From: Chromobacterium alticapitis
Lineage (GTDB): Bacteria; Pseudomonadota; Gammaproteobacteria; Burkholderiales; Chromobacteriaceae
DNA: 64,000 bases
Reading direction: 5' to 3'
Assembly: GCF_002924365.1 (NCBI RefSeq)
Contig: NZ_PQWB01000121.1
Location: forward strand, 1-64,000
Every line of letters begins with the position of its first letter. Position 1 is the first letter of the stretch. Below are positions 1 to 8,077 of this stretch, one piece after another. The notes beneath the pieces are model-generated. The model did not search any database. It was not told where the DNA came from and saw nothing but the letters and a program-made list of their open reading frames with translations. A program made the position numbers and the translations under genes.

Positions 1-144
1 CGGCGCGAAGGCGGCGATCTGCGCCGGATTGGCGCCGAAGCCCGCGCGCAATAGCAGATGGCGCGCGCCATCGACGCCGATGTCGGCCAGGGCGGCGACA
101 GGCTGGGCGCATAGGGCGGCGGCCAGCAAGAGTGTCTTGATCAT
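1..144 (-). CDS. DUF1800-type exported protein, N-terminal fragment
   Basis: This is the first 48 codons of a gene that runs off the left edge. The protein opens with a short signal peptide (MIKTLLLAAALCAQPVAALA), and the mature part contains ARHLLLRAGFGANPAQIAAF. That motif resembles the start of DUF1800 proteins, which usually open with a hydrophobic-Leu-Arg-Arg-x-x-FG-x-T/N-P segment. The ATG lies at 142-144, and a GGGGGA stretch just upstream can serve as ribosome-binding site. DUF1800 proteins are often encoded beside DUF1501 proteins and have no firmly established function. It is divergent from the thiamine operon. Confidence 0.6.
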   Translation of the reverse strand, partial: MIKTLLLAAALCAQPVAALADIGVDGARHLLLRAGFGANPAQIAAFAP

Positions 145-259
145 GCGGTCCCCCATTCCGGGTGGATTTTTCAGCGAGCGTTTGCAGCATAGCGGCCGCT
201 TTTCGCGCCGGTGTTAAGCGGTTTGGCCATAGTGTTAAGTTGTTTGCCGCAATCTCCGC

Positions 260-265
260 TATACT
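260..265 (+). promoter_or_regulatory. Putative -10 element of the thi operon
   Basis: TATACT lies about 10 bases before the riboswitch aptamer begins, so transcription would start near 272, as expected for a leader opening with the THI box. No good -35 is found at 17 bases; the nearest candidates (TTAAGT at 235-240, TTGTTT at 240-245) have poor spacing. Confidence 0.4.
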
Positions 266-273
266 GTGCGCCT

Positions 274-350
274 GTCACCGGGGGTGCCCGCCATGCGGGC
301 TGAGAGACACCCTGAGAACCTGATCTGGATCATGCCAGCGGAGGGAGCGT
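274..350 (+). promoter_or_regulatory. TPP (THI-box) riboswitch aptamer
   Basis: The leader contains the conserved THI-box elements in order: GGGGTGCCC, the GCTGAGAGACACCC core at about 298-312, then CTGAGAACCTGATCTGGATCA and GCCAGCGGAGGGA. The GCCCGCCATGCGGGC segment forms the variable P3-type stem. These match the established TPP aptamer consensus closely. The first gene downstream encodes a thiamine-binding protein, which fits uptake being switched off when TPP is plentiful. Confidence 0.95.
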
Positions 351-382
351 GATGCGCGGGAACCGTCCCGCATGCCCGCTTG

Positions 383-405
383 CTCCGTCGTTTTTTCGCA
401 CGGAG
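383..405 (+). promoter_or_regulatory. Hairpin sequestering the thiB ribosome-binding site
   Basis: CTCCGT (383-388) is the exact complement of ACGGAG (400-405), which holds the thiB Shine-Dalgarno. The inner CG pairs (389-390 with 397-398) extend the stem, one C is bulged, and six Ts form the loop. The T-run sits in the loop rather than after the stem, so this is not an intrinsic terminator. The likely mechanism is translational: TPP binding favours this stem and hides GGAG. A second perfect stem, GCGGGA-ACCG-TCCCGC near 356-371, lies between aptamer and sequestor. Confidence 0.6.
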
Positions 406-411
406 AATTCC

Positions 412-1428
412 ATGAAGTTGTTCCCCAAGCTTGTCGTCGCCGTCCTGGGCCTGTCCGGCCTGTCCGTTCACGCCGCCGAGCTGCGCGTGCTCGCGCACAG
501 CTCCTTCGCCATCGACAAGCCGCTGCTGGCCGCTTTCGAGAAGCAGACCGGCGCCAAGGTATCCATCATCAAGGCCGGCGACGCCGGCGAGATGGTCAAC
601 AAGCTGATACTGACCAAATCCAATCCCATCGCCGACGTGGTGTTCGGCATAGACAACAGCCTGATAGGCAAGGCCGAGCAGGCCGGCGCGCTGGCGCCGC
701 TGCCGGCGGAGTTGGCCAAGGGCGGCAAGGTCAGCCTGCCGGGCATGGCGGCCATCGACTATGGCTATGTGACGCTGAACTATGACAAGGCCTGGTTCGC
801 CAAGAACAAGCTGCCGCTGCCCAAGACGCTGAATGATTTGACGCTGCCGGCCTACAAGAACCTGCTGGTGGTGGAAAACCCGGCCACTTCCAGCCCGGGC
901 CTGGCTTTCCTAGCCTCCACCATCCATGCCCTGGGCGAGGAAAAGGCTTTCGCCCTGTGGGGCAAGCTGCGCGACAACGGCCTCAAGGTGAGCAAGGGCT
1001 GGACTGAAGCCTATTACACAGACTTCTCCAAGAACGGCGGCGGCCGGCCCATCGTGGTGAGCTACGCCACCAGCCCGGCGGCCGAGGTGTTCTACAGCAA
1101 GGAAAAACTGGCCGACGCGCCGACCGGCAACCTGCCGCTGCCAGGCGCGGTGTTCCGCCAGGTGGAGGGCGCGGCCCTGGTCAAGGGCGGCAAGGAGCCC
1201 AAGCTGGCCCAGCAGTTCATCGCCTTCCTGCGTTCGGACGCGGTGCAGAAGGACATCCCGACCCAGATGTGGATGTATCCGGCCATGGACAAGATCGAGC
1301 TGAACCCGGTGTACAAGTACGCCGAGCAACCGGCCGCGCACGACACGCCGGACAACGCCGCCTTGGCCGCCAAGCAGCGCGGCTGGGTCAGCCGCTGGAC
1401 GCGGGTGGTGCTGAAGTCCGGTCAGTGA
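412..1428 (+). CDS. thiB: Thiamine ABC transporter, periplasmic binding protein
   Basis: A 338-residue periplasmic solute-binding protein. It has a classic signal peptide (residues 1 to about 22, ending VHA-A). The mature part starts ELRVLAHSSFAIDKP and continues through a bilobal family-1-type binding fold, with GDAGEMVNKLILTKSNPIADVVFGIDN typical of the ThiB/TbpA group. The start at 412 is set by GGAG at 402-405. The TPP riboswitch in the leader and the permease and ATPase downstream make thiamine or TPP the most likely ligand. Fold-related iron(III)-binding proteins are the main alternative, but the riboswitch argues against them. Confidence 0.9.
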   Translation: MKLFPKLVVAVLGLSGLSVHAAELRVLAHSSFAIDKPLLAAFEKQTGAKVSIIKAGDAGEMVNKLILTKSNPIADVVFGIDNSLIGKAEQAGALAPLPAELAKGGKVSLPGMAAIDYGYVTLNYDKAWFAKNKLPLPKTLNDLTLPAYKNLLVVENPATSSPGLAFLASTIHALGEEKAFALWGKLRDNGLKVSKGWTEAYYTDFSKNGGGRPIVVSYATSPAAEVFYSKEKLADAPTGNLPLPGAVFRQVEGAALVKGGKEPKLAQQFIAFLRSDAVQKDIPTQMWMYPAMDKIELNPVYKYAEQPAAHDTPDNAALAAKQRGWVSRWTRVVLKSGQ

Positions 1429-1492
1429 CGCGGCGTGACGTTTTCAAGCGTTTTCTGTCATGATGCGGGCATTGTTGATTGGAAGCTGCGTG

Positions 1493-2044
1493 ATGATTGA
1501 AGATGTAATGAGCCCCCGCCTGATTCTGCGCCATCTGGAGCCGGCGTGCTTGCAGGCCTGCCTGCGCGGCGACGTGGTCGCCGCCGCGCTAAGCCTGGGC
1601 AGTCGCCTGGCCGACGACTGGCTGCGGGAGACGGATTTAATGGCGATGCGGCTGGCCGACATGGCGGAGGACCCCGCCTATGCGCCATGGTCGGTGCGCG
1701 CGCTGCTGCGCCGCGACGACCTGGCCATGGTGGGCCACATCAATTTCCACACCGTGCCGGGCCATCCGTATCTGAACGGCTACGGCGACGTGGAGCTGGG
1801 CTATGCGGTGTACCCGGCCTTCCGCCGCCAGGGCTATGCGCGCGAGGCGCTGCTGGCCATGGCCGGCTGGGCGGCGGAGCAGGGCGGCGTGTCGCGGCTG
1901 GTGTTGTCCATCGCGCCGGACAATGCGCCGTCGCAGGCGCTGGCCGCGCAGCTGGGCTTTGCCAAAGTAGGGCAAATCCGCGACGAAGACGGTTGCGAGG
2001 ATGTATTGACGGCTGACTGGCCGTTGTCTGGAGCATGTGTTTGA
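1493..2044 (+). CDS. GNAT-family N-acetyltransferase inside the thi operon
   Basis: A 183-residue acetyltransferase of the RimJ/RimL-like GNAT group. The region LGYAVYPAFRRQGYAREALLAM carries the acetyl-CoA pyrophosphate-binding motif (R-R-Q-G-Y-A). The later SRLVLSIAPDNAPSQALAAQLGF is the usual fourth-motif helix with its Asn and closing Gly-Phe. The ATG at 1493 is preceded by GGAAG at 1481-1485; an in-frame ATG at 1460 has no such signal. The 3' end overlaps thiP by 10 bases, so it is probably translated with the transporter. Acceptor substrate unknown; nothing shows a direct role in thiamine use. Confidence 0.85.
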   Translation: MIEDVMSPRLILRHLEPACLQACLRGDVVAAALSLGSRLADDWLRETDLMAMRLADMAEDPAYAPWSVRALLRRDDLAMVGHINFHTVPGHPYLNGYGDVELGYAVYPAFRRQGYAREALLAMAGWAAEQGGVSRLVLSIAPDNAPSQALAAQLGFAKVGQIRDEDGCEDVLTADWPLSGACV

Positions 2045-3606
2045 AGCAGTTTGTTTCATCCAGGCCGGCGCTCGCCGGCTTGCCTCTGTTGTTTCTATTC
2101 CTGTTGGCCGTCTTGCCCTTGGTCCGTTTGCTGGCCGAGGGCGGCCTGCAGTTCAGCCCTGGCTTGTTGAGCGATGCCTATCTGCGTTGGCGCTTGTTGT
2201 GGTCGCTGGGCCAAGCCGCGGCCAGCGCCTTGTTATGCCTGCTGCTGGGCGCGCCGCTGGCCTGGCTGCTGGCGCGCTACCGTTTTCCCGGCCGCTCCCT
2301 ATTGTTGCGCCTGCTGATGCTGCCTTTCGTCATGCCCACCCTGGTGGCGGCGATGGGCGTGCTGGCATTGTTCGGCCCGCAGGGCCTGTTTGGCGTCAAT
2401 CTGCAGGACACGCCATGGCTGCTGCTGTACGGCAATCTGTTCTTCAATCTGCCGCTGGTGGTGCGCGCCGGCTGCGACGGTTTCGCCCAGACGCCGGCCA
2501 GCCGCCTGGCCGCCGCGCGCACGCTGGGCGCCACGCCGTGGCGGGCCTTCTGGCGCGTGGAGTGGCCGGCGGCGCTGCCCTGGCTCTTGTCCAGCCTGTG
2601 CCTGGTCTTCCTGTATTGTTTCTCCGGCTTCGGCTTGGCGCTGATTCTGGGCGGCCAGCGCTACGCCACGCTGGAGGTGGAAATTTATACTCTGGTGGCT
2701 TACGAGCTGAACCTGGCCGATGCCGGCGCGCTGGCGCTCGTGGTGTTGGCCGTGTGCGGCGGCATGGCCGCGCTGTACGCCTGGTTGGCGCGGCGGCTGG
2801 CGACGGCTGCCAGGGTTGAGCCGCTGCCCTTGAGGCCGGCGGCCAGCCTGAGGGAAAAGATGGCTTTGGCCGCCGCGCTGGCCGTGTTGCTGCTGTTTGC
2901 AGGCCTGCCTTTGCTGGCCGTCATGTGGCGCGGCCTCGCCGCCGCGTCCGGCTGGTCCGCCTTGTGGGATGACGACGTCCGGCTGGCCTTGTGGAACAGC
3001 GCGCGCTTCACCGGGCTGACCGTGCTGGCGGCCGGCGCGCTGGGCCTGGCCCATGCTTTTGCCTGCGGCCGCAGCCTGGCCATGCGCGCGCTGATTTTCC
3101 TGCCTTTCGTCGCCTCGCCGGTGTGCGTGGCCTTCGGCCTCTTGCTGTTGTATCCGCAGTGGAGTGCCGCGCTGGCCTTGTTGCTGGGCGCTTATGCCTT
3201 GCTGGCCTACCCGTTCGTCGCCAAGGCGCTGCTGACGGCGTTGGACGGTCAGCCGCCGCATTGGCACGCAGCCGCGCGCAGCCTGGGCGCCAGCCCATGG
3301 CGGGTGTTTTGCCGCGTGCAATGGCCACTGTTGCAGCCGGCCTTGCGTCGCGGCCTGGCCTTCGCCGCCGCCACCGCGGTGGGCGAGTTCGCCGTCACCT
3401 TGTTTTTGTCTCGTCCGGAATGGCTGACGCTGACCACGCTGATCTACCAGAAGCTGGGCAAGCCCGGCGCGGTCAATGCCGACGCGGCGATGCAGCTGTC
3501 CTGCCTGCTGATGCTGCTGGCCTGCGTCGCGTTCTGGATCATAGAAACCGCCGGCGGCGCCGGCTCATGGGAGGACAGTCGTGCTGACGCTGCGAAACCT
3601 GAATAA
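2035..3606 (+). CDS. thiP: Thiamine ABC transporter, permease
   Basis: A 523-residue integral membrane protein made of two fused binding-protein-dependent permease halves, the normal ThiP architecture (also seen in FbpB-type iron permeases). Each half carries an EAA-type coupling loop: AARTLGATPWRAFWRVEWPA near residue 160 and AARSLGASPWRVFCRVQWPL near residue 410. About twelve hydrophobic segments are visible. It starts inside the acetyltransferase gene and overlaps the ATPase gene by 26 bases, so the operon is tightly coupled. The substrate is assigned from the TPP riboswitch and ThiB. Confidence 0.9.
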   Translation: MCLKQFVSSRPALAGLPLLFLFLLAVLPLVRLLAEGGLQFSPGLLSDAYLRWRLLWSLGQAAASALLCLLLGAPLAWLLARYRFPGRSLLLRLLMLPFVMPTLVAAMGVLALFGPQGLFGVNLQDTPWLLLYGNLFFNLPLVVRAGCDGFAQTPASRLAAARTLGATPWRAFWRVEWPAALPWLLSSLCLVFLYCFSGFGLALILGGQRYATLEVEIYTLVAYELNLADAGALALVVLAVCGGMAALYAWLARRLATAARVEPLPLRPAASLREKMALAAALAVLLLFAGLPLLAVMWRGLAAASGWSALWDDDVRLALWNSARFTGLTVLAAGALGLAHAFACGRSLAMRALIFLPFVASPVCVAFGLLLLYPQWSAALALLLGAYALLAYPFVAKALLTALDGQPPHWHAAARSLGASPWRVFCRVQWPLLQPALRRGLAFAAATAVGEFAVTLFLSRPEWLTLTTLIYQKLGKPGAVNADAAMQLSCLLMLLACVAFWIIETAGGAGSWEDSRADAAKPE

Positions 3607-4528
3607 GCGCTTCGGCGCGCGCGTGGTGGCGGACGACGTCTCCTTGAGCGTCGCCGCCGGCGAAACCCTGGCTCTTTTGGGACCATCCGGCTGCGGCAAG
3701 AGCACCTTGCTGAAGATGATTGCGGGGCTGGAGCGGCCGGATGGCGGCGAGCTGCGCTTTGACGGCGCGGATCTGGCGAAACTGCCGCCGGAGCGGCGCG
3801 GCTTCGCGCTGATGTTCCAGGATTTCGCCTTGTTTCCGCATCTGGATGTGTTGGGCAATGCGATGTTCGGCCTGATCGAGCAGGGCTTGCCCAAGCGCGA
3901 CGCAGCGGCGCAGGCGCGGGCCATGCTGGCGCGGGTGGGTCTGGCCGACCATGTCGGGCGTAAAGTCTGGACGCTGTCCGGCGGCGAGCAGCAACGGGTG
4001 GCGCTGGCGCGGGCGCTGGCGACGCAGCCGCGGCTATTGTTGCTGGACGAGCCGTTTTCCAGCCTGGACGCGGACCTGCGCCGGCAACTGCAGCGCGTCT
4101 TCCGCGGCCTGCTGCGAGAGGCTGGCGCGCCGGTCATCATCGTCACCCATGACCGAGAGGAAGCCTTCGCCCTGGCGGATCGGGTGGCGGTGCTGAAGGA
4201 TGGCAGGCTGCTGCAGTGCGATACGCCGCAGCGTTTGCTGGCCGCCCCGGCCGATGCCTGGCTGGCGCGCTTCATCGGCTATGAAAACGTGCTGGAGCAT
4301 GCGGTGGCGCCGCCGCAGGCGCTGTTGCTGGGCGACGACCAACCGCCGGCGCGCATCGTGGAGCTGACCTGGCTGCCGGACGGCGCGCGGCTCAAGGTGG
4401 CGGCCCAGGCCGGCGAACTGGCGCTGAGCCTGTCCGCGCGCGAGGCCGCGCGTTGGCAAGACTCGCTGTTCGTCGGCGGCGAGATAGGCGTGGGCCTGGA
4501 CGAGTCTTGCTTGCTGCGCTTTGGCTGA
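3581..4528 (+). CDS. thiQ: Thiamine ABC transporter, ATP-binding protein
   Basis: A 315-residue ABC ATPase with Walker A GPSGCGKST (residues 34-42), signature LSGGEQQRVALARAL, Walker B LLLLDEPFSSLD and switch His in VTHDREEAF. It starts with GTG at 3581, preceded by GGGAGGAC. It is about 80 residues longer than enteric ThiQ. The extra C-terminal part (after about residue 230) looks like a TOBE-type regulatory domain as in FbpC or PotA proteins. On sequence alone it could be an iron or sulfate ATPase; the operon and riboswitch decide for thiamine. Confidence 0.85.
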   Translation: MLTLRNLNKRFGARVVADDVSLSVAAGETLALLGPSGCGKSTLLKMIAGLERPDGGELRFDGADLAKLPPERRGFALMFQDFALFPHLDVLGNAMFGLIEQGLPKRDAAAQARAMLARVGLADHVGRKVWTLSGGEQQRVALARALATQPRLLLLDEPFSSLDADLRRQLQRVFRGLLREAGAPVIIVTHDREEAFALADRVAVLKDGRLLQCDTPQRLLAAPADAWLARFIGYENVLEHAVAPPQALLLGDDQPPARIVELTWLPDGARLKVAAQAGELALSLSAREAARWQDSLFVGGEIGVGLDESCLLRFG

Positions 4529-4529
4529 T

Positions 4530-5720
4530 TCAGCGGCGCAGGGTTTCCACCGCGTTCGCCAGGCGTTCGATTTCCTCGTCCAGCGTCAGGTAGCTGACCG
4601 AGGCGCGGATTAGTTGGTCGAGGCGGCGCGATTGCATGTCAAGCGGGGTATAGAAGGCAGGGCTGGCGGCGACGGTCACGCCGCGTTCGGCCAGCCGGCG
4701 CGCGGCGGCATCGGCGGCGATGCCGTCCATCTGGAAAGACACGAGGCCGGAATGGTCTCGCCCAAGGTCCGCCATGGCCACCCCAGGAATGGCGGCTAGT
4801 CGAGCGCGCAGCGATTGCGCGGCGGCATCGGTTGCCGCGCGGATGTTCTCAAGGCCTAGCGCCAGCGCTTCTTCCACCGCATTGGCCAGTCCGCCGTGCA
4901 AGGCTTGCGAGGCTTCCGCGTTTTCGAAGCGCGCCGCGCCGGCGCGCCAGCTGGCAGCGCCGTCCTGGTCGGTCAAGGCCGACAATCGGTCGGCGAAAAC
5001 CGGCGACAGCCGAGGCAGAAAGTCGCGGCGGACATACAGGAAACCTGTGCCCTTGGGGCCGCGCAGCGCCTTGCGGCCTGCGCCGCTCAGGACATCGCAG
5101 CCTAGTTTCTCTACATCGATCGGCAGCTGGCCAACGGCCTGGGCCGCATCGATGAAGTAGGGAATGCCATGGCGGCGCGCGATGCGGCCGATGGCGGCGG
5201 CCGGATTGATCAGGCCGCCGTTGGCGGGCAGCCAAGTCAAGGCGATCATTTTCACGCGCGCATCCAGCATGGCTTCCAGCGCGGCGGCGTCGACCGCGCC
5301 CTGGGCGTCGCAAGGAATGGTTTCTATGCGGGCGCCGGCTTGGCCGGCGCAAAGCGCCATCGCGGCCAGATTGCCGCCCCACTCATGGCGGCCGACCAGG
5401 ATGCGGTCGCCGGCGCGCCAAGGCCCCATCGCGGCGAAGGCCAGACCCCAGCCATGCGAGTTGCCTCCGGTCAGCGCGATTTCATCGCGGTCGGCGCTTA
5501 ATAATGCCGCCAGCGCCGTTCTGGCGATTTCGGTCTGCTCCCGCATGGGGGCGCCGAGGTGAGGCCAGCGCGCGCTTTCCTCGTTTTGCAATCGTTGCGC
5601 GACGGCCAACGTTTTAGCTGAAACCGGCGCTTGCGCCGCGTAATTGAAATAGGCGCTGTTTTCCAGCCCCGGCGTGGCGGCGCGCAAGGCATGAAGGACG
5701 GAGGGGGAAAAGGGCTGCAT
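4530..5720 (-). CDS. Class V aminotransferase (PLP enzyme)
   Basis: A 396-residue fold-type I PLP enzyme of the class V group (cysteine desulfurase, isopenicillin-N epimerase and relatives). Visible landmarks are TGGNSHGWGLAFAAM (cofactor phosphate region), FIDAAQAVGQLPIDV with the PLP-ring Asp, and SGAGRKALRGPKGTGFLYV, where the Schiff-base Lys should lie. I chose the start at MQPFSPSV because GGAG lies 6 bases before it; a start 12 bases upstream is possible. It ends two bases from thiQ, convergent. The RidA-type gene upstream fits an enzyme releasing enamine or imine intermediates. Substrate unknown. Confidence 0.85.
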   Translation of the reverse strand: MQPFSPSVLHALRAATPGLENSAYFNYAAQAPVSAKTLAVAQRLQNEESARWPHLGAPMREQTEIARTALAALLSADRDEIALTGGNSHGWGLAFAAMGPWRAGDRILVGRHEWGGNLAAMALCAGQAGARIETIPCDAQGAVDAAALEAMLDARVKMIALTWLPANGGLINPAAAIGRIARRHGIPYFIDAAQAVGQLPIDVEKLGCDVLSGAGRKALRGPKGTGFLYVRRDFLPRLSPVFADRLSALTDQDGAASWRAGAARFENAEASQALHGGLANAVEEALALGLENIRAATDAAAQSLRARLAAIPGVAMADLGRDHSGLVSFQMDGIAADAAARRLAERGVTVAASPAFYTPLDMQSRRLDQLIRASVSYLTLDEEIERLANAVETLRR

Positions 5721-5737
5721 GCCGGTCTCCATTCTGG

Positions 5738-6211
5738 TCAGCCTTGCGCCAGGGCGACGATGGCTTCGACTTCCACTGCGGCGCCGGCCGGCAGCGAAGC
5801 GACGCCGACGGCGCTGCGGACATGGCGGCCGGCTTCGCCGAACACCGCCGTCATCAGGTCCGAAGCGCCATTGGCGACCTGGCTTTGCTGATCGAAGCCG
5901 GGGGCGGCGGCGACGAACACGGTGAGTTTGACGACGCGAGCCACGCGGTCCAGGCGGTCGCCGGTGGCGGAGGCGATTTGCGCCAGCACGCCCAGCGCGG
6001 CCTGGCGGGCGGCTTCTATGCCCTGCGTGGTGGAAACCTCGTCGCCCAGCCGGCCGGTTTGCAGCGGCTGGCCCTCAATCCGGCCTATCTGGCCCGAGAT
6101 ATACAGCAAGCCGTCCTGAACCAGGCTGGGCGCGTAGTTGGCGGCGGGAGGCGAGGCGGGAGGGAGGAGCAGGTTCAGTTCGGAAACGCGCGCGGACAAG
6201 GTGGCGGACAT
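5738..6211 (-). CDS. RidA/YjgF-family enamine-imine deaminase
   Basis: A 157-residue member of the RidA (YjgF/YER057c/UK114) family, in the somewhat longer subgroup. LLYISGQIG near residue 35 is the family's strand with its conserved Gly-Gln. RSAVGVASLPAGAAVEVEAIVAL near the C terminus holds the Arg that binds the substrate carboxylate, followed by the terminal strand. RidA proteins hydrolyse reactive 2-aminoacrylate-type intermediates made by PLP enzymes. It lies 17 bases upstream of the class V aminotransferase on the same strand, so the two probably act together. No strong Shine-Dalgarno is visible. Confidence 0.88.
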   Translation of the reverse strand: MSATLSARVSELNLLLPPASPPAANYAPSLVQDGLLYISGQIGRIEGQPLQTGRLGDEVSTTQGIEAARQAALGVLAQIASATGDRLDRVARVVKLTVFVAAAPGFDQQSQVANGASDLMTAVFGEAGRHVRSAVGVASLPAGAAVEVEAIVALAQG

Positions 6212-6288
6212 GGGGGGCTTTCATCTGGGATGGAGAAGACCCGATGCTAAGCGGGAGAGTCCGGCGGCGACCAATCAATTGTTTGGCT

Positions 6289-7200
6289 TTATGGATGAGT
6301 TGAATTCATCCATGAGGCCGCGGCCTCCCGCAGCCAGTCGCGCAATGCCGGCACCGAGGGGCGGGACGGCTGTTTGGACGAAACCAGCCACCAGCCGATA
6401 TCGTCCGTTTCCAGCCAGGGCGAATCCATCGCCATCACCAGCGCGCCGCAGGACAGGTGGCGGGCAAGCAGATGGCGGCGGCCTAGCAGCACGCCCTGGT
6501 TGGATTGCGCGGCTTCCAGCGCGATGTTGTAGTCGCTGAAGGCCTGTGGACGGGCTGTTTGCAGGTTGGCGCCATGCCGCCTGGCCCAGGCTTCCCATTC
6601 GAACGAGGGCCAGGTGGAGGCCAGCAGCGGCAGCTTCAGCAAGTCGCTGGCTTGTGGGTGGGCCGGCAGGCTGGCGCGCAGCGAAGGCGAGCAGACCGGA
6701 GCCAGCTGTTCGCTCATCAGCAGCTGGACGGAGAGGCCGGTCCAGCCTCCGCGGCCATAGCGTATGGCCAGGTCCGCCGCGCCGTTGGCGACATCGGCCA
6801 GCGCAGTGTCCGCCTGCAGCCGCAGCGCGATGTCAGGGTGCGCCTGGGAGAACGCGCCCAGCATAGGCGCCAGCCAATGCGCGGCGAAGGCGGGCAGCAG
6901 GCTGAGCGTCACCGGCTCGCTGGCGGCCTCGACCCGGGCGCGGGCGGTGCTTTCCTGCAGCAAGGCGAACGCGGCGGCGACGCCGCGGTAATAATCTTGG
7001 CCGCGTGGCGTCAGCGCCACCTCTCGCACCCGGCGTTCGAACAGCGGCGCGCCCAGATCCTGCTCCAGCTTGCGGATGTGGTGGCTGACGGCGCTTTGCG
7101 TCACGCACAGCTCGTCCGCCGCCAGGCTGAAGCTGAGGCGGCGGGCGGCGGCTTCGAAGGCGCGCAGGGAAAGCAGGGAGGGCAGCGGGCGGGAGGACAT
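6289..7200 (-). CDS. LysR-family regulator, GcvA-like
   Basis: A 303-residue LysR regulator. The N-terminal winged helix is clear (SLLSLRAFEAAARRLSFSLA, then ELCVTQSAVSHHIRKLEQDLG), followed by a periplasmic-binding-protein-like effector domain. The opening LPSLLSLRAFEAAARRLSF style and DLAIRYGRGGWTGLSVQLL are typical of the GcvA subgroup, which often controls amino-acid metabolism. It lies upstream of the RidA-like and aminotransferase genes on the same strand and is their likely regulator. An inverted repeat at its 3' end may be an operator or processing hairpin. Confidence 0.88.
   Translation of the reverse strand: MSSRPLPSLLSLRAFEAAARRLSFSLAADELCVTQSAVSHHIRKLEQDLGAPLFERRVREVALTPRGQDYYRGVAAAFALLQESTARARVEAASEPVTLSLLPAFAAHWLAPMLGAFSQAHPDIALRLQADTALADVANGAADLAIRYGRGGWTGLSVQLLMSEQLAPVCSPSLRASLPAHPQASDLLKLPLLASTWPSFEWEAWARRHGANLQTARPQAFSDYNIALEAAQSNQGVLLGRRHLLARHLSCGALVMAMDSPWLETDDIGWWLVSSKQPSRPSVPALRDWLREAAASWMNSTHP
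6291..6313. repeat. Inverted repeat at the end of the LysR gene
   Basis: ATGGATGA, a 7-base spacer and TCATCCAT form an 8-bp perfect inverted repeat spanning the last codons and stop of the LysR gene. There is no T-run on either side, so it does not look like an intrinsic terminator. It sits about 80 bases before the RidA-like start and could be an operator for that pair. Confidence 0.45.
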
Positions 7201-7269
7201 GCAGGCATGCTACTTGATGCCAAGCTGGCCGCAAAGCGCGGCGACGCGCAGCAGGCTAGCCGGCCTCGT

Positions 7270-8070
7270 TCAGAGCGTGCGCCTCAGCGCCATCGGGGTC
7301 AGGCCATAGCGTTGGCGGAAGCGGGCGCTGAAACGGGAGGCGGAGGCGTAGCCGCTGCTGGCCGCGATGTCAGCGATGGCGCGTTCGCCGTTTTGCACCT
7401 GTTGCAAGGCCAGCCCCATGCGCACGTTTTCCAGTATGCCGCGAAAGCTGCTGTCTTCTTGGGCCAGATGGCGGCGCAGGGTGGACGCGCCCTGATTGAG
7501 GCGCTTGGCCGCCATCTCCACGCTCCAGCTGGCGGCGGGGTCGAGCAGCAGCAAGTGCCTCACCCGCTCGGTTATGGTGCCGGCGGCGGGGCGGAGCAGC
7601 GGTTCGATCCGTCCCGCCAGCGCCAGCGCCAGCAGCACGCCGAAAGCGTGGTGAGCTGACATTTCCGGCGCGTTGTCGTCGAGCAGGCTGCCGAGCAGGG
7701 CGTTCCAGGCGGTTTCCGCGCGTGGGTCCAACCGCGGGCATAGTTCGAATCCCGGCCGCTGCGACAGCAGCAGCGGGCCGTGGCGCTGGCGGAAGTCATC
7801 GAGCAAGCCGGGCGGCAGCGTAACGATGTCGGCGTGATAGCCGTCCGGTCCGGGAAGGTTGAGGATGTCCGCCTCGATGCCGGCCGGCAGCAGCACCAGT
7901 TGCTGCCGGCCGGCCGACATTTCCCGTTCGCCCAGCCAGAGGCGTTTGATGCCCTGGCGGACGCGGCACAGCGCCGGCGAGAACACGGGCACCCGCTTGA
8001 TGCTTTGCGGCAGGCGGGCGCGGATTTCCCCGGCCTCGATGCGGCTGACGCGATGGCGGGGGGCGGGCAT
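7270..8070 (-). CDS. AraC-family transcriptional regulator
   Basis: A 266-residue AraC/XylS regulator. The C-terminal third carries two helix-turn-helix motifs: WSVEMAAKRLNQGASTLRRHL and AIADIAASSGYASASRFSARFRQRYG. The latter matches the family signature (ADIA-x-x-x-GY-x-x-x-S-x-F-x-x-x-F-x-x-x-G). The N-terminal part is a cupin-like effector segment with no clear ligand. It follows the PEBP-family gene by 7 bases on the same strand, so the two are probably co-transcribed. Target genes unknown. Confidence 0.87.
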   Translation of the reverse strand: MPAPRHRVSRIEAGEIRARLPQSIKRVPVFSPALCRVRQGIKRLWLGEREMSAGRQQLVLLPAGIEADILNLPGPDGYHADIVTLPPGLLDDFRQRHGPLLLSQRPGFELCPRLDPRAETAWNALLGSLLDDNAPEMSAHHAFGVLLALALAGRIEPLLRPAAGTITERVRHLLLLDPAASWSVEMAAKRLNQGASTLRRHLAQEDSSFRGILENVRMGLALQQVQNGERAIADIAASSGYASASRFSARFRQRYGLTPMALRRTL

Positions 8071-8077
8071 CGATGCC

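Noticed and set aside
391-396. T-run before thiB as an intrinsic terminator of the riboswitch
   Set aside because: The T-run lies in the loop of the CTCCGT/ACGGAG stem and about 20 bases after the GCGGGA/TCCCGC stem, so a translational platform fits better.
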